A stretch of 64,000 nt of DNA from JAGNHN01 sp964590645 (GCA_964590645.1 CAZPYJ010000010.1:52329-116328), one strand, 5' to 3'. Shown: positions 54,463-63,464, counted from the stretch's first letter. Numbers and translations are program-made. The notes: a model not told the origin generated them from the sequence alone.

Positions 54463-57156
54463 TTGAAAGCAAGGATACAGCTTATTTTCTCTATATGGAT
54501 TATGTCCATCCTCGCTGCTGCACAGGCAGTTCCGGAGAAAGGAATGCCCCCATTGCAAAATTTTTCACCCCAGGATTACCAGAATAAGGGGAAGGTGTGG
54601 GATATCAGCACAGCACCCAATGGGATAGTATATTATGCTGCCGATCGCGGCTTGCTCGAATTTGACGGTAAGACCTGGAATTGTTTTCAGGGAAGCGATG
54701 GATTTACCCGCTCCCTGCTCATCCTGAATGATTCTGTTATTTATACCGGCTCGGACCAGGATTTTGGGATCTGGAAGAGAAAAGCGGATCTCAGTTTTGA
54801 GTACACCTCTCTTTACCCTTTCCGTGAAGAACCACACGACATTATTGAGGAGTTCTGGGATCTGCAACTCTTCCGGGATGATATCTTATTTATCTCTTCC
54901 CAAAATATTTATATCTATAAAAACGAACAATTCGTGATGGTTGCCGCGCCCAATGCATTCAGCGGCAGCTATCTCTTGCAAGACACACTATATTTAGCCG
55001 ATGACTCCGATGGACTCTATGTTCTGGATGATTTCTCCCTTCAGAAAGTGTTTAATTATCCTGATCAGAACACACTGCATATTACAGGGCTCTACAAATC
55101 CGGGAATGCCTTGATGGTTGTTACGCGGGATGCAGGCCTGCTGCGCTTCGCACAAGGAAGGTTGACGGCATTGGATATCGCCCTGTCGGACAAACTCAAA
55201 GAAGCCAAAGTATTTAGTTTTGAAAAGATTGACTCGAAGAAAGTAGCCTATGGGACTGTATTGAAAGGACTCCTTATTGCGGATAAGGATGGGAACCTAC
55301 TGCACAGCATCAACCGACACAAAGGTTTGCCCAGCAACACCATACTATCTCTTCACGCCCTCCCCAACGGAAAGTTATGGCTGGGAATGGATTATGGCCT
55401 GACGGTCCTGGATATGCACAGTCATTTCACCTACTTCCTCGACTATCGTGGAGATTTCGGTACCGGCTATACCGCAGGCCTGAAGGAGGATGCATTCTTC
55501 CTGGGAACAAACCAGGGCCTGTATCGCACCAATTGGGCGGCGCTTGATAATAAAGTAGAGTTCTTTCAATTCCAACTGATTCCCGGGACTGAAGGACAGG
55601 TTTGGACGCTCACCAGTATTGGCGACCTTCTGTTTATGGGGCACGACAAAGGTCTCTTCATTGTAGATTTGAATGGGGTGCAGAAAGTAGGAGACCAATC
55701 AGGGGTATGGACCATCATTCCTTATCAGGAAAAACTGCTGGCGGGATATTACAATGGAATTTCCATTTTTGAAAGGAAAGACGGGGTATGGACTTTTCAA
55801 AAGAAAATGGAGCACATTTACGGCTCGTGTAATCAACTTGTGCTTGAAGGGGATAATACGCTCTGGATCAATATCCCGAATTACGGCATAATCCGAACCC
55901 TCCTGAGCGACAGCCTTGAGCCGCAAGACAGAATGCTTTTCCCATCCAATGATTTCCCTGGGAACGACCCTTTCATCCACCAGCAAGGAGATGCAATTTT
56001 GGTAAAGACCGACCGGCATCACTTTACATATTTCGCGGAAACAAAGAATTTTGAGATATCAGAACAAAGCATCCTTCCTCCGGAAAATGCAGGCATATTA
56101 TACAGGCATAGGCAAGCCCTGCTCATCCATCCCGATTATGCCTTTTACCCCGCCTATAATGGGTTTGCCTTACGCCACCTGCGCCACAGGAAGAGCAAGG
56201 ACAGTTTTCCTTACTCCCTGGTGCTGCGAAAACTGGAAGCCTATAATAACCAGGAAAGAATATTGGTACCTATTGGTAGTGAAGTGAAATACCGCTTGCA
56301 TAATCTCAGGATTGAATATATCGTACCGAATCAGGAGGTGATGGAGTATCAATATAAACTCAATGATGCCGAAGAATGGATATCTAATGGAAAAAACACA
56401 AGCCTCGACTTGCTTGGTCTGGATCACGGAGAATACACCATTACCTTAAGAGCACAGCTTGCGGATGAAGCCGTTGAGCGCAGGATTGCCAGTTTCCGCA
56501 TCGCCCCACCCTTTCACCGCTCCTGGTATGCGCTCGCCTTATATCTCTTCCTGTTGTTTGCGGCGGTGTTGTTGATTCGATACCGGGTGATTATTTCTCT
56601 CAAAAAGCAAAAGAAAAAAATGCTGCTGAAGGAACAAAAGTCCCTGCGTATTCAGGCCGAGAAACACAAGCAGGAGCTTATGGTGATTGAGCAGGAACGC
56701 CTGAAAGATGAATATGAACAACTGAAGTTGCAGCTAAAAAACAAAACCATTGAACTCGCCAGCAAAGCCAGGGATAATGAAGAAAAGAACCGTCTCCTGC
56801 TCACCATCAAGGATAGTTTTGAGAAGGCGCGAAAAAGCCCTTTCTCCTCCTCAATGAAGTGGAATGAGATCCAGAGAATGCTTGATGCCTACATCAATAT
56901 TGAGGACAAGACATTTGAGATCCAGATGGATGAATTGCACCAGGACTTTTTCAAAAAGCTGAAAGAAAGGTTTCCCGGCTTATCAAACAATGACCTCAGG
57001 TTGTGCGCCTATCTCAAAATCGGGCTCAACTCGAAGGAAATTGCAGATATCCTGAACATACAGCCCTCCAGTTCCTATATAAGCAGGTCGAGGCTCAGGA
57101 AAAAGCTCGATCTGAAGCCGGATGAAAATCTGTACGATTTCCTGAATAACATTTAA
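54463..57156 (+). CDS. membrane-spanning propeller sensor with LuxR-like HTH (glucan operon regulator candidate)
   Basis: 897 aa. Starts at TTG (KARIQLIFSIWIMSILAAAQA is a full signal peptide); the first in-frame ATG (54502) would cut that signal. Residues 25-610 are reg_prop-type beta-propeller repeats (GLLEFDGKTW, GLPSNTILSLHALPNGKLWLG), 625-680 a Y_Y_Y domain, a membrane segment at 688-710, a coiled coil about 712-800, and a LuxR/GerE-like HTH at 840-897 (LSNNDLRLCAYLKIGLNSKEIADIL). No kinase, receiver or HPt domain. So it is a one-component signal carrier from periplasm to DNA, of the reg_prop/LuxR type found in Bacteroidota. Position and domain set suggest it senses glucan oligosaccharides and controls the operon upstream. 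Confidence 0.85.
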   Translation: MKARIQLIFSIWIMSILAAAQAVPEKGMPPLQNFSPQDYQNKGKVWDISTAPNGIVYYAADRGLLEFDGKTWNCFQGSDGFTRSLLILNDSVIYTGSDQDFGIWKRKADLSFEYTSLYPFREEPHDIIEEFWDLQLFRDDILFISSQNIYIYKNEQFVMVAAPNAFSGSYLLQDTLYLADDSDGLYVLDDFSLQKVFNYPDQNTLHITGLYKSGNALMVVTRDAGLLRFAQGRLTALDIALSDKLKEAKVFSFEKIDSKKVAYGTVLKGLLIADKDGNLLHSINRHKGLPSNTILSLHALPNGKLWLGMDYGLTVLDMHSHFTYFLDYRGDFGTGYTAGLKEDAFFLGTNQGLYRTNWAALDNKVEFFQFQLIPGTEGQVWTLTSIGDLLFMGHDKGLFIVDLNGVQKVGDQSGVWTIIPYQEKLLAGYYNGISIFERKDGVWTFQKKMEHIYGSCNQLVLEGDNTLWINIPNYGIIRTLLSDSLEPQDRMLFPSNDFPGNDPFIHQQGDAILVKTDRHHFTYFAETKNFEISEQSILPPENAGILYRHRQALLIHPDYAFYPAYNGFALRHLRHRKSKDSFPYSLVLRKLEAYNNQERILVPIGSEVKYRLHNLRIEYIVPNQEVMEYQYKLNDAEEWISNGKNTSLDLLGLDHGEYTITLRAQLADEAVERRIASFRIAPPFHRSWYALALYLFLLFAAVLLIRYRVIISLKKQKKKMLLKEQKSLRIQAEKHKQELMVIEQERLKDEYEQLKLQLKNKTIELASKARDNEEKNRLLLTIKDSFEKARKSPFSSSMKWNEIQRMLDAYINIEDKTFEIQMDELHQDFFKKLKERFPGLSNNDLRLCAYLKIGLNSKEIADILNIQPSSSYISRSRLRKKLDLKPDENLYDFLNNI

Positions 57157-57207
57157 TACCGGAACCAGCTTCACCGGCACATCTCTGCAGGATTGCAAGG
57201 AATTAAG

Positions 57208-57215
57208 TAGCTTTG
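57208..57215 (+). promoter_or_regulatory. -7 promoter element of kdsA
   Basis: TAGCTTTG matches TAnnTTTG, 58 bp before the ATG at 57274. The nearest TTG (57193-57195) is only 12 bp away, so the -33 is unclear. Confidence 0.5.
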
Positions 57216-57273
57216 ACTTCACGTTTCAAAGCCAGCGATCAATAGGATGCTGACTTTCTAAGGAACTGAATAA

Positions 57274-58098
57274 ATGAACCGTATGAATACACTGAGCGAA
57301 TATACCCACAGCCCTGAGGCTAACTTTTTTCTGATTGCCGGACCTTGCGTTATCGAGGATGAGGATATGGCATTCCCCATTGCGGAAGCCCTGGTAAAGA
57401 TGTGCGACAGACTTGGCATCCCCCTGATATTCAAAGCCTCTTACCGCAAGGCCAATCGTTCCAGAATGGATTCCTTCACGGGAATCGGAGATGAAAAAGC
57501 CCTGAAGATAATGCAAGCCGTGGGAGAAACTTTTCAGGTTCCGCTCATCACCGATATACACACGGAGGCAGAGGCCGCAATGGCTGCGGAATTTGTGGAT
57601 ATGCTGCAAATCCCGGCTTTTTTGTGTCGGCAAACAGCGCTCCTGGTGGCGGCAGGAAATACGGGCAAGCCGGTGAACATCAAAAAGGGACAGTTTCTGT
57701 CACCTGAAGCAATGCGGTTTGCTGCAGAGAAGGTAAAGCATACCGGCAATAGTGACATTTTGCTCACCGAGCGCGGGACGATGTTCGGGTATGGGGATAT
57801 GGTGGTGGATATGCGGGCTATTCCGCGGATGCAGGCCCTGGGTTATCCGGTGGTGCTCGACATCACCCATTCGCTTCAGCAACCCAACCAGGCTGGTGGG
57901 GTAAGCGGTGGGCTGCCTGATTTGATCGATACCCTTGCCAGGGCAGGTGTTGCGGCCGGCGTTGATGGAATTTTCCTGGAGACCCATCCGGAGCCACGCC
58001 AGGCTAAATCTGATGGCAGCAATATGCTGCCCTTATGCGACGTGGAAGAGTTGCTGCAGGTTTTGGTAAGACTTAGGCAGGCCCTGATCCAGGCATAA
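57274..58098 (+). CDS. kdsA: 3-deoxy-8-phosphooctulonate (KDO 8-phosphate) synthase
   Basis: 274 aa. Condenses arabinose 5-phosphate and PEP to KDO 8-P for LPS. Motifs FLIAGPCVIED, FKASYRKANRSR, LITDIHTEAEA, IPAFLCRQT, GNTGKPVNIKKGQFLSP, LTERGTMFGYGDMVVDMR and DGIFLETHPEP. MNR or the second Met three codons later could be the start. It stands alone; the repeat array begins within about 15 bp of its stop. Confidence 0.96.
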   Translation: MNRMNTLSEYTHSPEANFFLIAGPCVIEDEDMAFPIAEALVKMCDRLGIPLIFKASYRKANRSRMDSFTGIGDEKALKIMQAVGETFQVPLITDIHTEAEAAMAAEFVDMLQIPAFLCRQTALLVAAGNTGKPVNIKKGQFLSPEAMRFAAEKVKHTGNSDILLTERGTMFGYGDMVVDMRAIPRMQALGYPVVLDITHSLQQPNQAGGVSGGLPDLIDTLARAGVAAGVDGIFLETHPEPRQAKSDGSNMLPLCDVEELLQVLVRLRQALIQA

Positions 58099-58111
58099 TC
58101 AAGAGGAAGTG

Positions 58112-59191
58112 CCTCCCCCCTTCGCGCACTTTGCGTGATCCTTGCGTTCTCTGCGGTTTATTTTTAATCCACTGACAGCCCTGCACTCAAAGACTTTTTT
58201 ACCGCAATGGTCGCAAAGAATGCGCCAAGGACGCAAAGAAGCCAGCCTTGAGCTATGCGCTATTTCCCAAATCCTTTCTTGCTTTTCAAATTCTTTAGAA
58301 AGTGGCGGTGATAGGAGTTACCCCTTCGCGCACTTTGCGTGATCCTTGCGCTCTCTGCGGTTAAAATTTTTACTTACTGACAGCCCAGCACTCGAAGGTT
58401 TTTTTACCGCAATGGACGCAAAGAATGCGCCAAGGGCGCTAAGAAACCAGCCTTGAGCTATGCTCTCATTTTTAAATCCTTCAGAAAGAGGCGGTGATAA
58501 GAGATACCCCCCTTCGCGCACTTTGCGTGATCCTTGCGTTCTCTGCGGTTTATTTTTAATCCACTGACAGCCCGGCACTCGAAGGTTTTTTTACCGCGAT
58601 GGACGCAAAGAATGCGCTGAGGATGCTAAGAAGCCAGTCCTCTCAATTTTAAATCCTTTCTTGCTTTTCAAATCCTTCAGATGGTGGCGGTGATAAGAGC
58701 TACCCCTTCGCGCACTTTGCGTGAACTTTGCGCACCCTGCGGTTTACTTTTAATCCACTGACAGCCCGGCACTCAAAGGTTTTTTTACCGCAATGGACGC
58801 AAAGAATGCGCTGAGGACGCTAAGAAGCCAGTCCTCTCAATTTTAAATCCTTTCTTGCTTTTCAAATCCTTCAGATGGTGGCGGTGATAAGAGCTACCCC
58901 TTCGCGCACTTTGCGTGATCCTTGCGTTCTCTGNNNNNNNNNNNNNNNNNNNNNNNNNNNNNNNNNNNNNNNNNNNNNNNNNNNNNNNNNNNNNNNNNNN
59001 NNNNNNNNNNNNNNNNNNNNNNNNNNNNNNNNNAAATCCTTCAGATGGTGGCGGTGATAAGAGCTACCCCTTCGCGCACTTTGCGTGAACTTTGCGAACC
59101 CTGCGGTTTAATTTTAATCTACTGACAGCCCTGCACTCAAAGGTTTTTTTACCGCAATGGACGCAAAGAATGCGCCGAGGGCGCTAAGAAT
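58112..59191 (+). repeat. tandem array of ~190-bp repeats (units 1-6, with gap)
   Basis: Six detectable units; the phrase TTCGCGCACTTTGCGTGA starts at 58121, 58325, 58513, 58707, 58901 and 59071 (spacing 204, 188, 194, 194, gap). A unit holds GGCGGTGATAAGAGCTACCC, then an arm CGCACTTTGCGTGATCCTTG...CTCTGCGGTT, a CCACTGACAGCCC spacer, and an arm TTTTTTACCGCAATGGACGCAAAGAATGCGC. The two arms are imperfect reverse complements of about 35 bp. No coding frame is credible. Region 58099-59270 is therefore non-coding. Confidence 0.85.
58934..59033. other. scaffold gap (100 N) inside the repeat array
   Basis: 100 N placeholder; the true number of repeat units is unknown. Confidence 0.95.
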
Positions 59192-59270
59192 TCAATTATT
59201 TCGCTACCTTTCCACTTCCAAGAATTGACTTTTGTGCTTAAAAAGAAGAACTCACCTATCCGTTTCAATT

Positions 59271-59648
59271 ATGCACGAAAATGAAATCTCAAGAATTATT
59301 GTTGAAAGTGCTTTGAAGGTTCATAGAAATCTTGGACCTGGTTTATTGGAGAGCGCCTATGAAGAGTGCCTGTATTATGAGTTATCGAAGACCGGCTTAA
59401 ACATAACAAAGCAAAAAGCCCTACCCTTAGTTTACGAGGATGTTAGACTAGACATTGGATACAGAGTCGATTTGCTTCTGGAAAACAAAGTGATTATTGA
59501 GGTGAAAGCTGTCGAAGGAATCTCGGACGTTCACATTGCTCAGCTTCTTACGTACCTCAAATTAAGCAAGTGTAAACTTGGACTGCTGATCAACTTCAAT
59601 GTTGTTTTGATCAAGGACGGAATCAAGAGACTTGTTAATGGATTATGA
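59271..59648 (+). CDS. GxxExxY protein (PD-(D/E)XK nuclease-like)
   Basis: 125 aa from ATG 59271. Shows ALKVHRNLGPGLLESAYEECL, which carries the family-naming GxxExxY motif, then RLDIGYRVDLLLENKVIIEVKAV with D and E-x-K in the PD-(D/E)XK arrangement, and a LLTYLKLSKCKLGLLINFN tail. Function of the family is unknown; it is often met next to repetitive DNA. Here it lies between two runs of the same ~194-bp repeat. Its upstream TACCTTTC is a weak -7. Confidence 0.85.
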   Translation: MHENEISRIIVESALKVHRNLGPGLLESAYEECLYYELSKTGLNITKQKALPLVYEDVRLDIGYRVDLLLENKVIIEVKAVEGISDVHIAQLLTYLKLSKCKLGLLINFNVVLIKDGIKRLVNGL

Positions 59649-59685
59649 TAAGTCGCTTAATTTCTTTAGAATATTCTCCCGTGTT

Positions 59686-59985
59686 GGCGGTGATAAGAGC
59701 TACCCCTTCGCGCACTTTGCGTGATCCTTGCGTTCTCTGCGGTTTAATTTCAATCCACTGACAGCCCGGCTCTCAAAGGTTTTTTTACCGCAATGGACGC
59801 AAAGAATGCGCTGAGGACGCTAAGAAGCCAGTCCTCTCAATTTTAAATCCTTTCTTGCTTTTCAAATCCTTCAGAAAGTGGCGGTGATAGGAGTTACCCC
59901 TTCGCGCACTTTGCGTGAACCTTGCGCTCTCTGCGGTTAAAATTTTTACTTACTGACAGCCCTGCACTCGAAGGTTTTTTTATCG
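59686..59985 (+). repeat. further units (7-8) of the ~194-bp repeat array
   Basis: Units with TTCGCGCAC at 59707 and 59901 (spacing 194). The last is cut after TTTTTTTATCGCAC where the terminator of rplT begins. It accounts for most of 59649-60040. Confidence 0.85.
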
Positions 59986-59992
59986 CACAAAA

Positions 59993-60014
59993 AAAACGCC
60001 CGAAGGCGTTTTCT
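59993..60014 (-). terminator. intrinsic terminator of rplT
   Basis: Stem AAAACGCC / GGCGTTTT with CGAA loop (read TTCG on minus), plus a U-run for the minus transcript. Confidence 0.9.
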
Positions 60015-60040
60015 TTTTATCAGGAACGGATAGGGTTTGT

Positions 60041-60385
60041 TTACTTCACTGCATCCACAATCGCCTTGAAGGCTTCGGGATGGTTCATAGCGAGATCGGC
60101 AAGGACCTTGCGGTTCAGCTGAATATCCTTCTCGTGGAGTTTCCCCATAAATACCGAGTAGGACATCCCATATTGCCGTACACCGGCATTGATCCTGGCG
60201 ATCCATAATCCGCGGAAAGTCCGCTTTTTGTTCCGTCTGTCGCGGTATGCATATTGTTGCCCTTTTTCATAGGCGTTTTTTGCAACCGTCCAGACATTCT
60301 TGCGCCGTCCGAACTGGCCTTTCACCAGTTTCAGAATTTTCTTTCGGCGTGCCCTTGAAGCAACATTATTGACTGATCTTGGCAT
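60041..60385 (-). CDS. rplT: 50S ribosomal protein L20
   Basis: 114 aa from MPRSVNNVASRARRKKIL; the frame continues 15 codons upstream but L20 always starts here. Very basic N-terminus, GQFGRRKNVWTVAK, RRNKKRTFRGLWIARINAG and a C-terminal RKVLADLAMNHPEAF. Last gene of the thrS-infC-rpmI-rplT cluster. Confidence 0.98.
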   Translation of the reverse strand: MPRSVNNVASRARRKKILKLVKGQFGRRKNVWTVAKNAYEKGQQYAYRDRRNKKRTFRGLWIARINAGVRQYGMSYSVFMGKLHEKDIQLNRKVLADLAMNHPEAFKAIVDAVK

Positions 60386-60454
60386 CTTTCTGTAGTTTTT
60401 GACCGGGCGCCTGCAGGCAGGACTTTGCAAGCCCGGGACAAGTTAAACAATGGA

Positions 60455-60649
60455 CTATTTTGCAAGCATCGCTTTGACATTATTCAAATCGGCCTTATCC
60501 ACGATGGCATCGTAACCGAGGTTACGTTTGCGTTTGGTGGACTTCTTGGTCAGAATATGACTCTTGTAAGCGTGCTTCCGCTTGATTTTGCCGGTACCGG
60601 TAAACGCAAAACGTTTCTTGGCACCCGACTTGGTTTTCATTTTAGGCAT
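60455..60649 (-). CDS. rpmI: 50S ribosomal protein L35
   Basis: 64 aa from MPKMKTKSGAKKRF. The canonical L35 sequence with GTGKIKRKHAYKSHILTKKS. The frame is open nine codons further upstream, but the L35 N-terminus is invariant. 69 bp before rplT. Confidence 0.98.
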   Translation of the reverse strand: MPKMKTKSGAKKRFAFTGTGKIKRKHAYKSHILTKKSTKRKRNLGYDAIVDKADLNNVKAMLAK

Positions 60650-60698
60650 TGCTGCTTTTTTTAACTGATTCAACACTTCCGTTCCTGACGGACGATCT

Positions 60699-61256
60699 TT
60701 ATTTCTTGGGGGCCAGGATCATAATCATCCTTTTCCCTTCAAGTTTAGGCAATTGTTCAACCTTAGCGTATTCTTCCAATTCCTGGGCAAACTTCAACAA
60801 TACAATTTCCCCTTTCTCTTTGTAGATGATGGAGCGTCCTTTAAAAAAGACATCCACCTTCACCTTGGCGCCATCCTCCAGAAACTTGATGGCGTGTTTG
60901 AGCTTAAAGTTAAAATCGTGGTCATCGGTATTCGGCCCCAGCCGGATTTCCTTCACCACAATTTTGGCAGATTTGGCTTTAATCTCTTTCTGTTTCTTTT
61001 TCAATTCGTACAGGAACTTCCTGTAGTCGATGATTTTGCAGACAGGTGGGTTGGCGGTTGGTGAAATCTCTACCAGATCCAGTCCACGGTCTTCTGCCAT
61101 TTGCAAGGCCTCCCTGATGGGATAGATGCCTTGTTCGAGATCCTGACCCACCACGCGAACCATCGGGGCGCGGATATGTTCATTGATCTTATGCGGATCT
61201 TCTTTCTTCCGGATAGGGCCTCTGCTTCTGCCCCGGGAATTTGGAAAACGTGCTAT
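60699..61256 (-). CDS. infC: translation initiation factor IF-3 (AUA start)
   Basis: 185 aa counted from ATA at 61256. The IF-3 N-domain begins with KINEHIRAPMVRVVGQD, so the internal ATG at 61163 would remove half of a conserved motif. Going upstream, the frame reads ARFPNSRGRSRGPIRKKEDPH and meets TAA after five further codons; the only start-like codon is ATA, placed 6 nt after AAAGGAGG. IF-3 genes are known for AUU/AUC/AUA starts through which IF-3 represses itself. The C-domain has KEIRLGPNTDDHDFNFK and ends MIMILAPKK. 41 bp after thrS. Confidence 0.92.
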   Translation of the reverse strand: MARFPNSRGRSRGPIRKKEDPHKINEHIRAPMVRVVGQDLEQGIYPIREALQMAEDRGLDLVEISPTANPPVCKIIDYRKFLYELKKKQKEIKAKSAKIVVKEIRLGPNTDDHDFNFKLKHAIKFLEDGAKVKVDVFFKGRSIIYKEKGEIVLLKFAQELEEYAKVEQLPKLEGKRMIMILAPKK

Positions 61257-61262
61257 GGTACT

Positions 61263-61270
61263 CCTCCTTT
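61263..61270 (-). promoter_or_regulatory. strong Shine-Dalgarno site deciding the infC start
   Basis: AAAGGAGG on minus, 6 nt before ATA 61254-61256. Strong SD sites are unusual in this genome. It fixes the non-AUG start. Confidence 0.8.
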
Positions 61271-61297
61271 CTTATTGTTTATACTTGTGATCCCGGC

Positions 61298-63238
61298 TCA
61301 CGCTTCGAGCAGGATCCTGATTTCTTCTTCAATGCGTTGAATGAAGGCTTCCACGCTTTCCGTTCCAAGATCGCCTTCACCTTGCCTTCTGACCGACACA
61401 CAGCCTTCCGCTTCTTCCTTCTCCCCGACAATCAACATATACGGAATGCGCTTCAATTCTGCATCCCGTATTTTCTTACCGGTCTTCTCACTGCGCCGGT
61501 CAATGGAGGCGCGAATATCCGAAATATCCAGCAAATGTAAAACTTTTTCAGCGTATGCATTGTATTTCTCACTGATTGGCAATATAATAGCCTGCTCCGG
61601 AGTGAGCCAAAGCGGGAATTTTCCGGCACAATGTTCAATCAAAACGGCCACAAAACGCTCCATTGAACCAAAGGGCGCACGGTGGATCATTACCGGACGA
61701 TGTTTCTCATTATCTGCGCCAACATACTCCAGTTCAAATCTTTCCGGCAGATTATAATCTACCTGGATGGTCCCCAGCTGCCATTTCCGGCCAATCGCAT
61801 CGCGCACCATAAAATCCATTTTGGGACCATAGAATGCCGCCTCACCGGGCACTACCTGTGCCTGGAGTCCTCTTTCTTCTGCCACTTCCATAATGGCCTG
61901 CTCGGCACGCTCCCAATTCTCGTCGGAACCGATGTATTTCTCCTTATCGTTTTTATCCCGTGTGGAGATCTGCACATTAAAATCTTTGAAGTCCAGGGCT
62001 TTGAAAATCTGCATCACGATATCCATCACTGCCTTGAATTCGTCTTTCACCTGCTCGGGGGTGCAGAAAATATGGGCGTCATCCTGGGTAAAACCTCTTA
62101 CACGGGTGAGGCCGTGCAGCTCTCCACTTTGCTCATAGCGATATACGGTGCCAAATTCGGCATAGCGGACAGGAAGGTCGCGGTAGGAATGCGGCCTGGC
62201 TTTATAAATTTCGCAATGATGCGGACAATTCATTGGTTTCAGAAAAAACTGCTCTCCTTCCTGGGGTGTGGTGATGGGACGGAAAGAATCTTCTCCGTAT
62301 TTCTCATAATGTCCGGAAGTCTTGTAGAGATTTACATTTCCGATGTGGGGAGTGATTACGGGATGATAACCCGCTTTGCGCTGCACCTTTTTAAGGTAGT
62401 TTTCCAGTCTCTCCCGCAATTCTGCGCCTTTGGGCATCCAAAGGGGAAGGCCGCTGCCTACTTTTTGGGAAAAAGTAAAAAGATCGAGTTCCCTGCCTAA
62501 TTTGCGGTGATCCCGCTTTTTGGCTTCTTCCAGGCGTTCGAGGAATTCTGTCAGTTCTTTCTGCTTTGGAAAAGTGATACCATACAAGCGGGTCAGCTGT
62601 TTGCGCTTCTCATCCCCTCTCCAGTATGCTCCGGCCACACTCAATATCTTAACGGCCTTGATGGCTCCGGTGTCCGGAAGATGGGGCCCGCGACAGAGAT
62701 CCACAAAATCACCGGATTCGTATAAAGTGATCTCCCCCTCATTCAACTCATCTATAAGCTCGAGTTTGTATTCATCCCCCTTCTCTCCATAATAATTCAG
62801 GGCTTCCTTTTTGCTTACCTCCCTGCGCCGGAAAGCCTGCTTTTGTGCCGCAAGCTCCTTCATTTTCTTTTCTATTTCCGGAAAATCCTGCTCAGAAATG
62901 ACGCGATCGCCCAGGTCGATATCGTAGTAGAAACCATTTTCAATATCCGGACCTATCCCGAATTTTGCACCTGGGTAGAGTTTCTCCACCGCCTCGGCCA
63001 TCAGGTGGGCAGAGGAGTGCCACATTGTGGCTTTGCCTTCTTCATCATTCCAGGTAAGCAATTGAATATCAGCATCCCTTTGGATAGGCCGGGTAGCATC
63101 CCACACCTCTCCGTTCACTTTGGCTGACAAAACGTTCCTTGCCAAACCTTCGCTGATGCTCAGGGCGATGTCCATTCCTGTTACTCCGGGTTCGTATTGT
63201 CTGACGCTGCCGTCAGGAAGGGTAATATTAATCATCAT
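61298..63238 (-). CDS. thrS: threonyl-tRNA synthetase
   Basis: 646 aa. TGS domain (INITLPDGSVRQYEPGVTG), N2 editing domain with HSSAHLMAEAV and DLCRGPHLPDTG (editing His and Cys intact), class II core with KPMNCPHHCEIYK (Zn ligand Cys), RYAEFGTVYRYEQSGELHG (motif 2) and the anticodon-binding domain beginning LTPEQAIILPISEKYN. Two ATG (63238, 63235) are possible starts. First gene of the cluster. Confidence 0.98.
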   Translation of the reverse strand: MMINITLPDGSVRQYEPGVTGMDIALSISEGLARNVLSAKVNGEVWDATRPIQRDADIQLLTWNDEEGKATMWHSSAHLMAEAVEKLYPGAKFGIGPDIENGFYYDIDLGDRVISEQDFPEIEKKMKELAAQKQAFRRREVSKKEALNYYGEKGDEYKLELIDELNEGEITLYESGDFVDLCRGPHLPDTGAIKAVKILSVAGAYWRGDEKRKQLTRLYGITFPKQKELTEFLERLEEAKKRDHRKLGRELDLFTFSQKVGSGLPLWMPKGAELRERLENYLKKVQRKAGYHPVITPHIGNVNLYKTSGHYEKYGEDSFRPITTPQEGEQFFLKPMNCPHHCEIYKARPHSYRDLPVRYAEFGTVYRYEQSGELHGLTRVRGFTQDDAHIFCTPEQVKDEFKAVMDIVMQIFKALDFKDFNVQISTRDKNDKEKYIGSDENWERAEQAIMEVAEERGLQAQVVPGEAAFYGPKMDFMVRDAIGRKWQLGTIQVDYNLPERFELEYVGADNEKHRPVMIHRAPFGSMERFVAVLIEHCAGKFPLWLTPEQAIILPISEKYNAYAEKVLHLLDISDIRASIDRRSEKTGKKIRDAELKRIPYMLIVGEKEEAEGCVSVRRQGEGDLGTESVEAFIQRIEEEIRILLEA

Positions 63239-63263
63239 ATACGGATTGATCCAAAATTGGGTG

Positions 63264-63271
63264 CAAAGGTA
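63264..63271 (-). promoter_or_regulatory. -7 promoter element of the thrS operon
   Basis: TACCTTTG on minus, 25 bp before the thrS ATG. The -33 position falls inside the 9-bp tandem repeat; no TTG is found at the right spacing. Confidence 0.6.
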
Positions 63272-63281
63272 GCCAATTATA

Positions 63282-63377
63282 AGTACTTAGAGTACTTAGA
63301 GTACTTAGAGTACTTAGAGTACTTAGAGTACTTGGAGTACTTAGAGTACTTGGAGTACTTGGAGTACTTGGAGTACT
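63282..63377. repeat. 9-bp tandem repeat AGTACTTAG / AGTACTTGG, 10.7 copies
   Basis: Ten full units and a partial one, period exactly 9 bp; units 1-5 and 7 end TTAG, unit 6 and units 8-10 end TTGG. It starts 11 bp upstream of the thrS -7 element. Confidence 0.9.
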
Positions 63378-63464
63378 GAACTTCTGGTTTTCGGGGAAGC
63401 TAACAAAGCCAAGAGGCTCCTGGCCGGATAGGACAATGAGTAGCTATTAAGTGTACTGGGATTT

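Noticed and set aside
58112..59985. CRISPR array
   Set aside because: Units are ~194 bp, directly adjoining and nearly identical throughout; there are no short repeats with unique spacers and no cas genes.
63282..63377. CRISPR-like or attachment array
   Set aside because: Pure 9-bp tandem repeat without spacers.
63197..63379. plus-strand frame encoding a repeated LEY peptide
   Set aside because: It is the translation of the 9-bp tandem repeat (period divisible by three) overlapping the thrS 5' end.
63239..63464. DGR reverse transcriptase or template repeat downstream of avd
   Set aside because: Only 226 bp lie between the avd stop and thrS, and they hold the tandem repeat and promoter. No second copy of the variable region was seen in the window.
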